Assembly (NCBI GenBank): GCA_040882555.1
Contig: JBBEBC010000136.1
Span: 1-14,146, forward strand
Direction: 5' to 3'
Length of the DNA: 14,146 nucleotides
DNA from: M30B66 sp040882555
GTDB taxonomy: Bacteria > Bacteroidota > Bacteroidia > M30B66
Numbering within the stretch: position 1 is the stretch's first letter; each line of letters opens with the position of its first letter. Both the position numbers and the translations under genes were made by a program. Positions 1-6,836 of this stretch are shown here, in pieces. Under the pieces are notes generated by a model. The model was given only the letters and a program-made list of their open reading frames with translations, had not been told where the DNA came from and made no database searches.

Positions 1-93
1 TTTAAACTTTTTTTCGTTTATTTAATTTTGACACAGTTTAATGAGCATACTCAGAGTTCAAATAGTTCTTCAAATTTATTAGAATGATACTGC

Positions 94-846
94 TCATTTG
101 AAAATAATTTCTTTCTCATTTTCAATAAACTTATCATTTACAAAGTAATAATACCCTCTTTCTTTATATATTTTAAAATCTTGATCACTTTCCTCATACC
201 AGGTAAATTCGCACTCTAAGGTGTTAGTTTTTGGATGGTAGTTTAGTTTTGAAATGTTGAATTCATCCTCCTCGCCTGAATAGGAGAGGTTAGAATTGCA
301 GGCTGTAATTTCCTGAATTTCTTTAGCAATTTTGTTCTCTGAAAAATCTAGTACTACAGCATATAAACACGCTACACCTTCAACTCCGCGGGGTCTATGC
401 GAATGCTCTCCCATAAATAAATACATGTTTTTTTTGGGTAGTGATAAAACGCTATCGGCTTTGAATGCTAATTCAACTTCATAGACTTTGAAACCATCAG
501 TCTCAGTTGAATTTTCCAGAATAACTGATTCATAAAAGGAATTACAATAGGCACCACAGCTCTCTATTTCAACCTGAAATACAATTAGTTGATTGTCATC
601 AGAAATGGTATAAGTGCCTTGCATAATCCTTGTGTGCTCATCATCATATTCGATTTCTAAACTACTTGATGCCAATTTACATATGCTGTCATTACTAACT
701 TTATTGAAGTTACTTGCAACAACAGCAGTTAAGTTTGCACTCGTTTGAGCATGTGCAATATGAAACGTTAAAATTAAAAGGCTGAAAATTAATCTACCAA
801 TACAGGTTATGAAAGTGTTGGCTAATTTAGCGATATAGTGAAGCAA
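94..846 (-). CDS. Hypothetical secreted protein, unrecognised family
   Basis: I do not recognise this 250-residue protein. Its N-terminus has a hydrophobic segment (about residues 17-31) followed by AHAQ, a plausible signal peptidase I site near residue 34, so it is probably exported. The mature part is acidic and mixed alpha/beta in character, with six cysteines (56, 97, 101, 160, 183, 212) that could form disulfides outside the cytoplasm. The only usable start is TTG at 846-844: an in-frame TAA lies six codons upstream and the next in-frame Met is residue 75, which would lose the signal sequence. It is divergent from the SulP gene, 91 nt away, and there is no partner gene on its own strand. 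The 93 bases beyond its stop, to the window edge, show nothing I can identify. The ORF is convincing; the start is less so. Confidence 0.6.
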   Translation of the reverse strand: MLHYIAKLANTFITCIGRLIFSLLILTFHIAHAQTSANLTAVVASNFNKVSNDSICKLASSSLEIEYDDEHTRIMQGTYTISDDNQLIVFQVEIESCGAYCNSFYESVILENSTETDGFKVYEVELAFKADSVLSLPKKNMYLFMGEHSHRPRGVEGVACLYAVVLDFSENKIAKEIQEITACNSNLSYSGEEDEFNISKLNYHPKTNTLECEFTWYEESDQDFKIYKERGYYYFVNDKFIENEKEIIFK

Positions 847-893
847 TTGGGGTTTGTATTCTTATGAAAACCGATGTTTGGCATAAATAAAAT

Positions 894-901
894 TACCTTT
901 G
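894..901 (+). promoter_or_regulatory. Candidate Bacteroidota -7 element for the SulP gene
   Basis: TACCTTTG fits the Bacteroidota sigma-A -7 consensus TAnnTTTG and lies 36 nt upstream of the SulP start codon. A TTTG occurs at 877-880, but it is only 13 nt upstream instead of about 19, so the -33 element is not well supported. The start site would fall around 905-910, at the beginning of the hairpin described next. Confidence 0.4.
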
Positions 902-905
902 CCGC

Positions 906-924
906 CTTTAATTTGGAATTAAAG
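906..924 (+). promoter_or_regulatory. Perfect 8-bp inverted repeat in the SulP leader
   Basis: CTTTAATT and AATTAAAG form a perfect inverted repeat around a 3-nt centre (TGG). It sits between the candidate -7 element (894-901) and the start codon at 938. It could be an RNA hairpin at the extreme 5' end of the transcript or a DNA operator. The arms are AT-rich, so chance is possible. Confidence 0.35.
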
Positions 925-937
925 AGTGTAGGGAGAA

Positions 938-2467
938 ATGAAAAAATACTTTAATTTATTTGACTTAAGTCAGAAGGTAAATTACAGAACAGAGATTCTA
1001 TCAGGCTTAACGGTTGCTTTAGCTTTAGTACCGGAGGCAGTTGCTTTTGCACTCATTGCGGGTTTATCGCCTTTAACCGGACTATATGCAGCGTTTGTGA
1101 TGGGTTTGGTAACTTCAGTCTTGGGTGGAAGACCTGGTATGATTTCAGGAGCTACAGGTGCCGTGGCGGTTGTCTTGGTTACTTTAGTGCAAAGTCATGG
1201 TGTTGAGTATGTTTTTGCAGCAGTTGTTCTTGCAGGAATTATTCAAATTTCTGCCGGATTGCTTCGCTTAGGTAAACTGATGAGGTTGGTGCCACACCCG
1301 GTTATTTTTGGATTTGTTAATGGATTAGCGATTATCATCTTCATGTCGCAACTGGATCAATTTCAAGATGATTCAGGAGCTTGGCTCACAGGTTCGGCTT
1401 TATACATGTTTCTTGGATTGGTGGTAATTACCATGTTGATTATTTGGCTTTTACCTAAGTTAACGAAGCTTATCCCAGCTTCATTAACGTCTATCCTGTT
1501 CATTTTTGGCCTGGTCACCATTTTCAATATTGATACAAAAACGGTTGGCGATATTGCCTCCATTAGTGGATCATTCCCACCTTTTCATTTGCCGGAATTA
1601 CCATTTAATTTGGATACGTTGATGATCATTTTACCTTATTCAGCAATCGTTGCAGGAGTAGGTTTGATTGAAAGTCTTCTCACACTGAATATCATTGATG
1701 AGATTACCCAAACAAGAGGAAGAGGTAATAAAGAAGCTGTAGCTCAGGGCACAGCAAATATTTTATCTGGACTTTTCTCGGGCATGGGTGGGTGTGCTAT
1801 GATTGGTCAAAGTTTGATTAATATATCGGCAGGAGCTAGAGCAAGACTATCGGGGATTTTTGCGTCCATTATGCTGCTGATGTTTATCATGTTTGGGTCT
1901 GAGTTGATTGAAAAAGTTCCAATGGCAGCGTTAACCGGACTAATGATTATGGTTGCAATTGGCACATTTGAGTGGGCGAGTTTAAGGACTTTTAATAAGA
2001 TGCCCGTTTCAGATATTTTTGTGATGGTTGTGGTGACAATGGTAACTGCAATCGTTCATAATCTTGCTTTAGCCGTTCTGATTGGCGTTATTCTATCGGC
2101 ATTAGTATTTGCCTGGGATAATGCTAAGCGAATTAGAGCAAGAAAATATATTGATGAAAAGGGGATAAAGCACTATGAAATCTTTGGTCCTTTGTTTTTT
2201 GGCTCAGTAACAGCTTTTAATGAAAAGTTTGATGTTGCAAATGACCCAGCTGAGGTAATCATTGATTTTCAAGAGAGTAGAATTGTGGATATGTCGGCAA
2301 TTGAAGCCTTAAATAAAGTCACAGAGCGTTATCAAAAGCAAGGTAAAGTGATACATCTTAAGCATTTAAGCGAAGATTGCAGGCTTTTACTTAAAAATGC
2401 TGAAGAAATTATTGAGGTCAATATTATGGAAGACCCGACGTATAAGGTAGCAGTGGATAAGATTTGA
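938..2467 (+). CDS. SulP-family inorganic anion transporter with STAS domain
   Basis: This 509-residue inner-membrane protein has the full SulP layout. A hydrophobic transport domain covers residues 18-395, with a VPEAVAFALIAGL segment in TM1 and GGRPGMISGATG near residues 63-74. The conserved G-NKE-VAQG-AN stretch and CAMIGQSLINISAGAR lie at about 263-301. A cytoplasmic STAS domain covers about 411-500, with DMSAIEAL in the position of the regulatory loop. Length is normal for bacterial SulP. The GxGGCAMIGQSxIN stretch resembles the YbaR/BicA-like branch, whose members include bicarbonate and sulfate carriers; the substrate cannot be fixed from sequence and no carbonic anhydrase or sulfur-assimilation gene is nearby. 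A weak purine stretch (GGGAG, 931-935) precedes the ATG. It appears monocistronic. Confidence 0.93.
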   Translation: MKKYFNLFDLSQKVNYRTEILSGLTVALALVPEAVAFALIAGLSPLTGLYAAFVMGLVTSVLGGRPGMISGATGAVAVVLVTLVQSHGVEYVFAAVVLAGIIQISAGLLRLGKLMRLVPHPVIFGFVNGLAIIIFMSQLDQFQDDSGAWLTGSALYMFLGLVVITMLIIWLLPKLTKLIPASLTSILFIFGLVTIFNIDTKTVGDIASISGSFPPFHLPELPFNLDTLMIILPYSAIVAGVGLIESLLTLNIIDEITQTRGRGNKEAVAQGTANILSGLFSGMGGCAMIGQSLINISAGARARLSGIFASIMLLMFIMFGSELIEKVPMAALTGLMIMVAIGTFEWASLRTFNKMPVSDIFVMVVVTMVTAIVHNLALAVLIGVILSALVFAWDNAKRIRARKYIDEKGIKHYEIFGPLFFGSVTAFNEKFDVANDPAEVIIDFQESRIVDMSAIEALNKVTERYQKQGKVIHLKHLSEDCRLLLKNAEEIIEVNIMEDPTYKVAVDKI

Positions 2468-2495
2468 TCTTCAGTTAAAATCGCATGTGATTGGC

Positions 2496-2693
2496 TTATT
2501 GTTTTTGATTTAAGATTAATTCCTTTGTTTTAATAATGCTTAAATCTTTTTGCTCTCTGATACTGCTCAAAGTTTCATTGATTTTGAAATCAGGTTCTAT
2601 TCCGCCTTCAGGAAGTGTTTCCGAGAATAAACCTATAATTGGAATGTCGAATTTTATTTGATAATATAAATTCAACAGAAAAAATGCTTCGGC
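2496..2693 (-). pseudogene. C-terminal remnant of an S41-type peptidase
   Basis: On the minus strand an open frame without a start codon runs from 2693 to a TAA at 2496-2498, encoding 65 residues. An in-frame TAA at 2694-2696 closes it upstream. It contains IKFDIPIIG, then LPEGGIEPDFKI, then a helical tail. This pattern (beta strand with I-IP-I, then a GGI-PD turn, then an S-ED-like tail) is the usual C-terminal end of Bacteroidota S41 peptidases. The catalytic Ser/Lys region and everything upstream are missing, because the ABC transporter gene begins only about 30 nt further up. I infer a deletion or rearrangement that left the 3' end of a former gene. The coding look is clear; the family assignment is from memory of the motif and moderate. 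Confidence 0.55.
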
Positions 2694-2711
2694 TTAGCTT
2701 GTTAAAAAGCC
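2679..2711 (-). terminator. Possible terminator of the ABC transporter gene
   Basis: On the minus strand, 16 nt past the transporter stop, GGCTT (2711-2707) can pair with AAGCC (2695-2691) across an 11-nt loop. Six T (2684-2679) follow after 6 nt. The stem is only 5 bp, so this is weak. It overlaps the first codons of the S41 remnant. Confidence 0.3.
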
Positions 2712-2726
2712 AAATAATTAATTACA

Positions 2727-4484
2727 TCAGCTAATTACTTGTTCTCTGAATTGAAGCTCATACAAATTCTTGTAATGGCCATTTTGCTTCAATAATTCTT
2801 GGTGATTTCCTCGTTCAATGATTTTTCCTGCTTCCATCACCAGAATGGTGTCAGCCTTTTGAATAGTGGCAAGTCTGTGAGCTATTACAATAGACGTTCT
2901 GCCTTTGGTCACTTTGTCGGTAGCTAATTGAATTAACTGTTCCGTTTCTGTATCCACCGATGAGGTGGCTTCATCAAGAACTAGAATGGCAGGGTTAAAT
3001 AAATAAGCCCTAATAAAGGCAATGAGCTGTCGTTGTCCAGCGCTCAACATGCCACCTCTTTCCATTACATTGAAATCATATCCACCAGGTAATTTATTGA
3101 TAAACACATCAGCCCCAACTTGTTGAGCAGCTTCTTCAATTTCAGCTCTGCTAATATTTGGATTATTGAGAGAAATATTATTTGCAATGGTATCTGAGAA
3201 AAGGAAAACATCCTGCAAAACAACCGAAATATGACTTCTTATTGCCTGTGAATTATAGTCGCGGATATCCACATCATCAATTTCGATTTCGCCCTTTTGA
3301 TAATCGTAAAAACGGTTGATGAGATTTATGATAGTCGTTTTTCCTGATCCGGTTGAACCTACAATAGCAATTGTATCGCCTGGTTTAGCCTCAAATGAAA
3401 CACCTTTTAAAATCCAATCATCGGCTTTATAAGCCATATTCACCTCCTTGAAGCAGATTTTACCTTTGATATGCGTAGGACTCAAATTGCCTGTATCGGC
3501 GATATATTCATGAGTGTCAAGAACTGCGAAAACCCTTTCAGAACTTACCATTCCCATTTGTAGGGTGTTAAATCTATCGGCTAATGTTCTGATTGGGCGA
3601 AAAAGCATGCTTATGTACATAGTGAAGGCCACCAAATTTCCAACAGAGAAATTACCTGAAATTACTCCTCTCGCTCCCAGCCAAATGAGTAATCCAAGAG
3701 AAACTGCACTAAGAATTTCGACAATAGGGAGGAAAATTGAATAATGCCAAACTGACTGAATATGAGCCGTTCTATGCTCTTTGTTAATCTTTCGGAAAGC
3801 TTCCATCTCTTCTTGCTCACGATTAAAAATCTGAACAATATTCATCCCTGTAATATGCTCCTGAACAAATGCATTTAAGCGAGCGACTTGTGTTCTCACT
3901 TCCTGAAACGCTTTCTTAATTCCGTTTTTAAAGATATTAGTCGCAATAAGCAATAATGGAACAGTTGAAATTGAAATCAGTGTAAGGCGCCAATCTGTAT
4001 AGAACATCACAGATAATACCACAGTGAGTTGCAGTAAGTCTCCGAAAACAATCACCACACCTTCTGTAAATATGCTAGCAATTGTTTCAATATCACTCAC
4101 TACTCGGGTTACAAGCGTCCCGATTGGGGTATTATCGAAATACGAAATCCTTAAACGAGTGATGTGATTAAAAACATCCAGCCTCAAATCGCGGATTACA
4201 TATTGACCTAATTGATTGGTGATGAAGTTGGAGTAAAACTGACCTAAGCCCTCGAAAATCAATATGCCTATCATGATCAAGGTCATATTAAGAAGCATGT
4301 TGGGATTTGGGTCGAGAATATAATTATCTACGGTATACTGAATAAGCAAAGGCCTAACCGGTGAAAGGAAAGCCATTATTACTGTAAGTGCTACTGAGAA
4401 ACTAAGCCATCTTTTGTATGGCTTCACATAACTGATAACACGTCTTAGTAATGAAAAATCTAAAGCTTTCCCGGATACGCTCAT
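2727..4484 (-). CDS. Type I ABC exporter, fused membrane and ATPase domains
   Basis: The 585-residue protein is a half-transporter of the MsbA/MdlB/BmrA type. A six-helix membrane domain covers residues 15-310, followed by a nucleotide-binding domain. In that domain I see Walker A GSTGSGKT (376-383), Q-loop Gln424 in VLQDVFLF, signature LSAGQ (480-484), Walker B ILVLDE with catalytic Glu505, D-loop SSVD and H-loop His536. The signature has Ala where LSGGQ has Gly, a variation common in this subfamily. All ATPase residues are present, so it could act as a homodimer; no partner half-transporter is adjacent. Substrate (lipid, drug or peptide) is unknown. The ATG at 4484 lies only 7 nt after a candidate -7 element, implying a leaderless or nearly leaderless message. 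It is transcribed away from the bat cluster. Confidence 0.93.
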   Translation of the reverse strand: MSVSGKALDFSLLRRVISYVKPYKRWLSFSVALTVIMAFLSPVRPLLIQYTVDNYILDPNPNMLLNMTLIMIGILIFEGLGQFYSNFITNQLGQYVIRDLRLDVFNHITRLRISYFDNTPIGTLVTRVVSDIETIASIFTEGVVIVFGDLLQLTVVLSVMFYTDWRLTLISISTVPLLLIATNIFKNGIKKAFQEVRTQVARLNAFVQEHITGMNIVQIFNREQEEMEAFRKINKEHRTAHIQSVWHYSIFLPIVEILSAVSLGLLIWLGARGVISGNFSVGNLVAFTMYISMLFRPIRTLADRFNTLQMGMVSSERVFAVLDTHEYIADTGNLSPTHIKGKICFKEVNMAYKADDWILKGVSFEAKPGDTIAIVGSTGSGKTTIINLINRFYDYQKGEIEIDDVDIRDYNSQAIRSHISVVLQDVFLFSDTIANNISLNNPNISRAEIEEAAQQVGADVFINKLPGGYDFNVMERGGMLSAGQRQLIAFIRAYLFNPAILVLDEATSSVDTETEQLIQLATDKVTKGRTSIVIAHRLATIQKADTILVMEAGKIIERGNHQELLKQNGHYKNLYELQFREQVIS

Positions 4485-4491
4485 TTGCCTG

Positions 4492-4499
4492 CAAATATA
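4492..4499 (-). promoter_or_regulatory. Candidate -7 promoter element for the ABC exporter
   Basis: Read on the minus strand the bases are TATATTTG, an exact match to TAnnTTTG, ending 7 nt before the ATG at 4484. No good TTTG is seen at the -33 distance. If used, the transcript would start at or within a few bases of the start codon. Confidence 0.45.
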
Positions 4500-4506
4500 G
4501 ATGATT

Positions 4507-4525
4507 CATCCTAAGATATAGGATG
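4507..4525. promoter_or_regulatory. Operator-like palindrome in the exporter promoter
   Basis: CATCCTA and TAGGATG are perfect 7-bp inverted arms separated by AGATA. The palindrome lies directly upstream of the candidate -7 element, in the -10 to -33 spacer. That is where a repressor would block or an activator would remodel RNA polymerase. No regulator gene is next to it. Confidence 0.4.
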
Positions 4526-4799
4526 TGGTTTACTCTCATCTAAAACTAGTATGTTAACATTGAATTGTTTAATAGTGTTTGAAATTAGATTATTTCAACT
4601 CGATTTTGGATTCATCTTGCAGTCAATATCGGTTTGATATACATTCCAATTTGAAAGTATCTATTTTTAAAGAACAACACCACAAAGAGTTGAACGTTTA
4701 GATTCTCTGAATTGAGAAATAATATCTCATCTATTAGTCGATATGTAATGAATTATGCAAATGAATCTGCCGTATTAACATTTTTTAAAATAATTAATC
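4526..4799. other. Non-coding spacer between divergent exporter and moxR genes
   Basis: No gene or convincing gene remnant is visible; the frames are broken by stops and have no family-like motifs. The spacer contains one AT-rich 7-bp inverted repeat, TTGAAAT (4579-4585) and ATTTCAA (4592-4598), with a 6-nt centre. It must also hold upstream regulatory sequence for both divergent genes. Confidence 0.5.
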
Positions 4800-4830
4800 T
4801 TGACCGCGCCGAGTCAATGTTTTTTCTTTG
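4800..4830 (+). promoter_or_regulatory. Weak promoter candidate for the moxR-bat operon
   Basis: TTTCTTTG (4823-4830) matches TAnnTTTG except at the second base. Exactly 19 nt upstream is TTGA (4800-4803), in the place of the -33 TTTG. The -33 part falls inside a short perfect inverted repeat, TTGAC (4800-4804) and GTCAA (4813-4817), separated by a GC-rich 8-nt centre. The start codon is 21 nt beyond the -7 element. Spacing is right but base matches are partial. Confidence 0.3.
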
Positions 4831-4851
4831 CGCCTTCTTTAAATCAATCAT

Positions 4852-5841
4852 ATGACAACAGACATCCGGGAAATTAACGAACGGATTGAACGCGAATCTG
4901 CGTTTATTGAATTGCTCAAAATGGAGCTTGATAAAGTGATAATTGGTCAACATTATATGATAGACCGGTTGCTAATAGGGCTTTTGGCCAATGGACATAT
5001 TCTATTAGAAGGTGTTCCGGGGCTAGCAAAAACCCTTGCCATAAAGAGCCTTGCTCAGACGGTAGATGCAGACTTTAGCAGGATTCAGTTTACTCCAGAT
5101 CTTTTACCTGCTGATTTGATTGGTACAATGATTTATAATCAGAAACAAGAGTCTTTTTCTGTTAGAAAAGGACCAGTTTTCGCCAATTTCATTCTTGCTG
5201 ATGAGATAAATAGAGCTCCCGCCAAAGTGCAAAGTGCTTTGCTTGAAGCAATGCAAGAAAGACAAGTCACCATAGGTGATACAACGCACAAACTACCTGA
5301 ACCATTTTTGGTGTTGGCAACCCAAAATCCTGTGGAGCAGGAGGGAACCTACCCTTTGCCAGAAGCTCAGGTAGACAGATTTATGTTGAAGGTAGTGATT
5401 GGTTATCCTACAAAAGAAGATGAGACTAAGATTATTCGGGCAAATCTACTTTCTGAATACCCAAAACCGAAACAGGTTGTTCAGAAAGAGCAGATTATCA
5501 AAGCACGTAATGTTGTGAGAGAAGTCTACATGGATGAGAAAATTGAGAAATATATCGTTGATATCGTTTTCGCAACCAGATTTCCAAAAGATCATCAATT
5601 AGCTGCATTTGAGCCTATGATTAGTTTTGGGGCTTCTCCAAGAGCTTCTATTAGCCTTGCGTTAGCTGCAAAAGCGTATGCTTTTATTAAGCGTCGTGGG
5701 TATGTTATCCCAGAAGATATCAGAGCAGTTTGTATGGATGTTTTGAGACACCGAATTGGACTTACCTACGAGGCTGAAGCTGAGAATATTACTACTGAGA
5801 ACATTATTAGTGAAATTTTGAATAAGGTTGAAGTTCCTTGA
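4852..5841 (+). CDS. moxR: MoxR-family AAA+ ATPase
   Basis: The 329-residue protein has the standard MoxR length and every AAA+ landmark. These are Walker A GVPGLAKT (54-61), Walker B ILADE (114-118), sensor 1 ATQNP (156-160), the EGTYPLPEAQVDRF arginine-finger region (164-177) and sensor 2 GASPRAS (260-266) before the C-terminal helical lid. MoxR ATPases act as cytoplasmic chaperone-like motors, usually with vWA-domain partners encoded next door. Here the partners are the DUF58 protein, BatA and BatB. It opens the eight-gene cluster and is the only member separated from the next gene by a real gap (122 nt), so its expression may be partly uncoupled. It has no signal peptide or membrane segment. 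Confidence 0.95.
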   Translation: MTTDIREINERIERESAFIELLKMELDKVIIGQHYMIDRLLIGLLANGHILLEGVPGLAKTLAIKSLAQTVDADFSRIQFTPDLLPADLIGTMIYNQKQESFSVRKGPVFANFILADEINRAPAKVQSALLEAMQERQVTIGDTTHKLPEPFLVLATQNPVEQEGTYPLPEAQVDRFMLKVVIGYPTKEDETKIIRANLLSEYPKPKQVVQKEQIIKARNVVREVYMDEKIEKYIVDIVFATRFPKDHQLAAFEPMISFGASPRASISLALAAKAYAFIKRRGYVIPEDIRAVCMDVLRHRIGLTYEAEAENITTENIISEILNKVEVP

Positions 5842-5846
5842 TGAAA

Positions 5847-5895
5847 GCTGAAGTAATATTCAGCAAGGTTTGATTTTTTGAGCTTATCAAAAGCT
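5847..5895 (+). promoter_or_regulatory. Two short hairpins in the moxR-DUF58 gap
   Basis: GCTGAA (5847-5852) and TTCAGC (5859-5864) form a 6-bp stem with a 6-nt loop. A T6 run follows at 5874-5879, then a second small stem AGCTT/AAGCT (5881-5885, 5891-5895). They could partly terminate transcription or set an mRNA end after moxR. The T run is 9 nt past the stem, which is too far for a standard intrinsic terminator. Confidence 0.25.
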
Positions 5896-5963
5896 TCATA
5901 TAAAAGGCCTCTCATCTATTATCACTATAACTAACATCAACCTCTTCAATTTAATAATCCGAA

Positions 5964-6836
5964 ATGGATCAAAAAGAATTGCTTAAGAAAGTTCGCAAAC
6001 TCGAGATTAAAAGTCGGGGTTTATCTGCACAGCTTTTTTCAGGGCAGTATCATTCTGCTTTCAAAGGGCGGGGAATGTCTTTTTCGGAAGTTAGGGAATA
6101 CCAACCAGGTGATGATATTAGGACAATTGACTGGAACGTTTCCGCGAGATTGAATCATCCCTATGTTAAGGTATTTGAAGAAGAAAGAGAGCTCACAATT
6201 ATGCTTCTTGTGGATGTGAGTGGTTCAAAAGATTTTGGAACTGTTGGGCAATTCAAGGTGGAATTGGTCACCGAAGTTTGCGCTGTGCTGGCATTTTCTG
6301 CTATGCAGAATAATGATAAGATTGGAGTGATATTTTTTAGTGATAAGATTGAGAAATATGTTCCGCCTAAGAAGGGTAAGTCGCACGTTTTAAGAATAAT
6401 TAGAGAGTTAATTGATTTTAAACCAGAGCATTCGGGAACTGATGTTGGACAAGCTCTTAAGTTTTTGACCAATGTAATTAGGAAGCGATGTACGGCATTT
6501 GTGCTCAGCGATTTTTACTCGAAAGACTATGAGAACAGCCTTAAGCTAGCGAATAAGAAGCATGATATTGTTGCATTAAAAGTTTCAGATCCCAGAGAGC
6601 ACAGCTTACCAGATGTAGGTTTAATGAAAATAAAAGATGCTGAGACTTCAGAAACTTTTTGGGTTGATTCTTCCGACAAAGCTTTGAGGAAATCATATGA
6701 AATTCAGGCTAAAAAGCATGAAGAGCAGACCAAGACCATTTTTAGTAGGGCGGGAGTGGACGTAGCTTCTTTACAAACCGACCGTTCCTATATTCAGCCA
6801 TTAAGTAATTTGTTTAAGCGAAGAGGAGCAAAATAA
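5964..6836 (+). CDS. DUF58 protein with vWA-like fold
   Basis: This 290-residue protein carries the DUF58 hallmark at residues 44-59, with the core R-YQPGDD-R-IDWN. A vWA-like domain follows. The metal-binding MIDAS-type residues are present: DVSGS (Asp84, Ser86, Ser88), Thr159 in SGTDVG and Asp183 in LSDFY. It has no signal peptide or clear membrane helix, so it is probably cytoplasmic. DUF58 genes directly follow moxR in many bacteria and are thought to be the ATPase's adaptor or substrate-binding partner. Its stop overlaps the next start in TAATG (6834-6838), which implies translational coupling. AGAGGAG just inside its 3' end (6822-6828) is an unusually good ribosome-binding site for the following gene. 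Confidence 0.92.
   Translation: MDQKELLKKVRKLEIKSRGLSAQLFSGQYHSAFKGRGMSFSEVREYQPGDDIRTIDWNVSARLNHPYVKVFEEERELTIMLLVDVSGSKDFGTVGQFKVELVTEVCAVLAFSAMQNNDKIGVIFFSDKIEKYVPPKKGKSHVLRIIRELIDFKPEHSGTDVGQALKFLTNVIRKRCTAFVLSDFYSKDYENSLKLANKKHDIVALKVSDPREHSLPDVGLMKIKDAETSETFWVDSSDKALRKSYEIQAKKHEEQTKTIFSRAGVDVASLQTDRSYIQPLSNLFKRRGAK

Noticed and set aside
4753..4953. Minus-strand open frame across the moxR start
   Set aside because: Overlaps the conserved moxR N-terminus and the promoter region; it looks like chance.
6161..6472. Minus-strand open frame of 103 codons inside the DUF58 gene
   Set aside because: Antisense to a well-recognised gene, with no family-like sequence.
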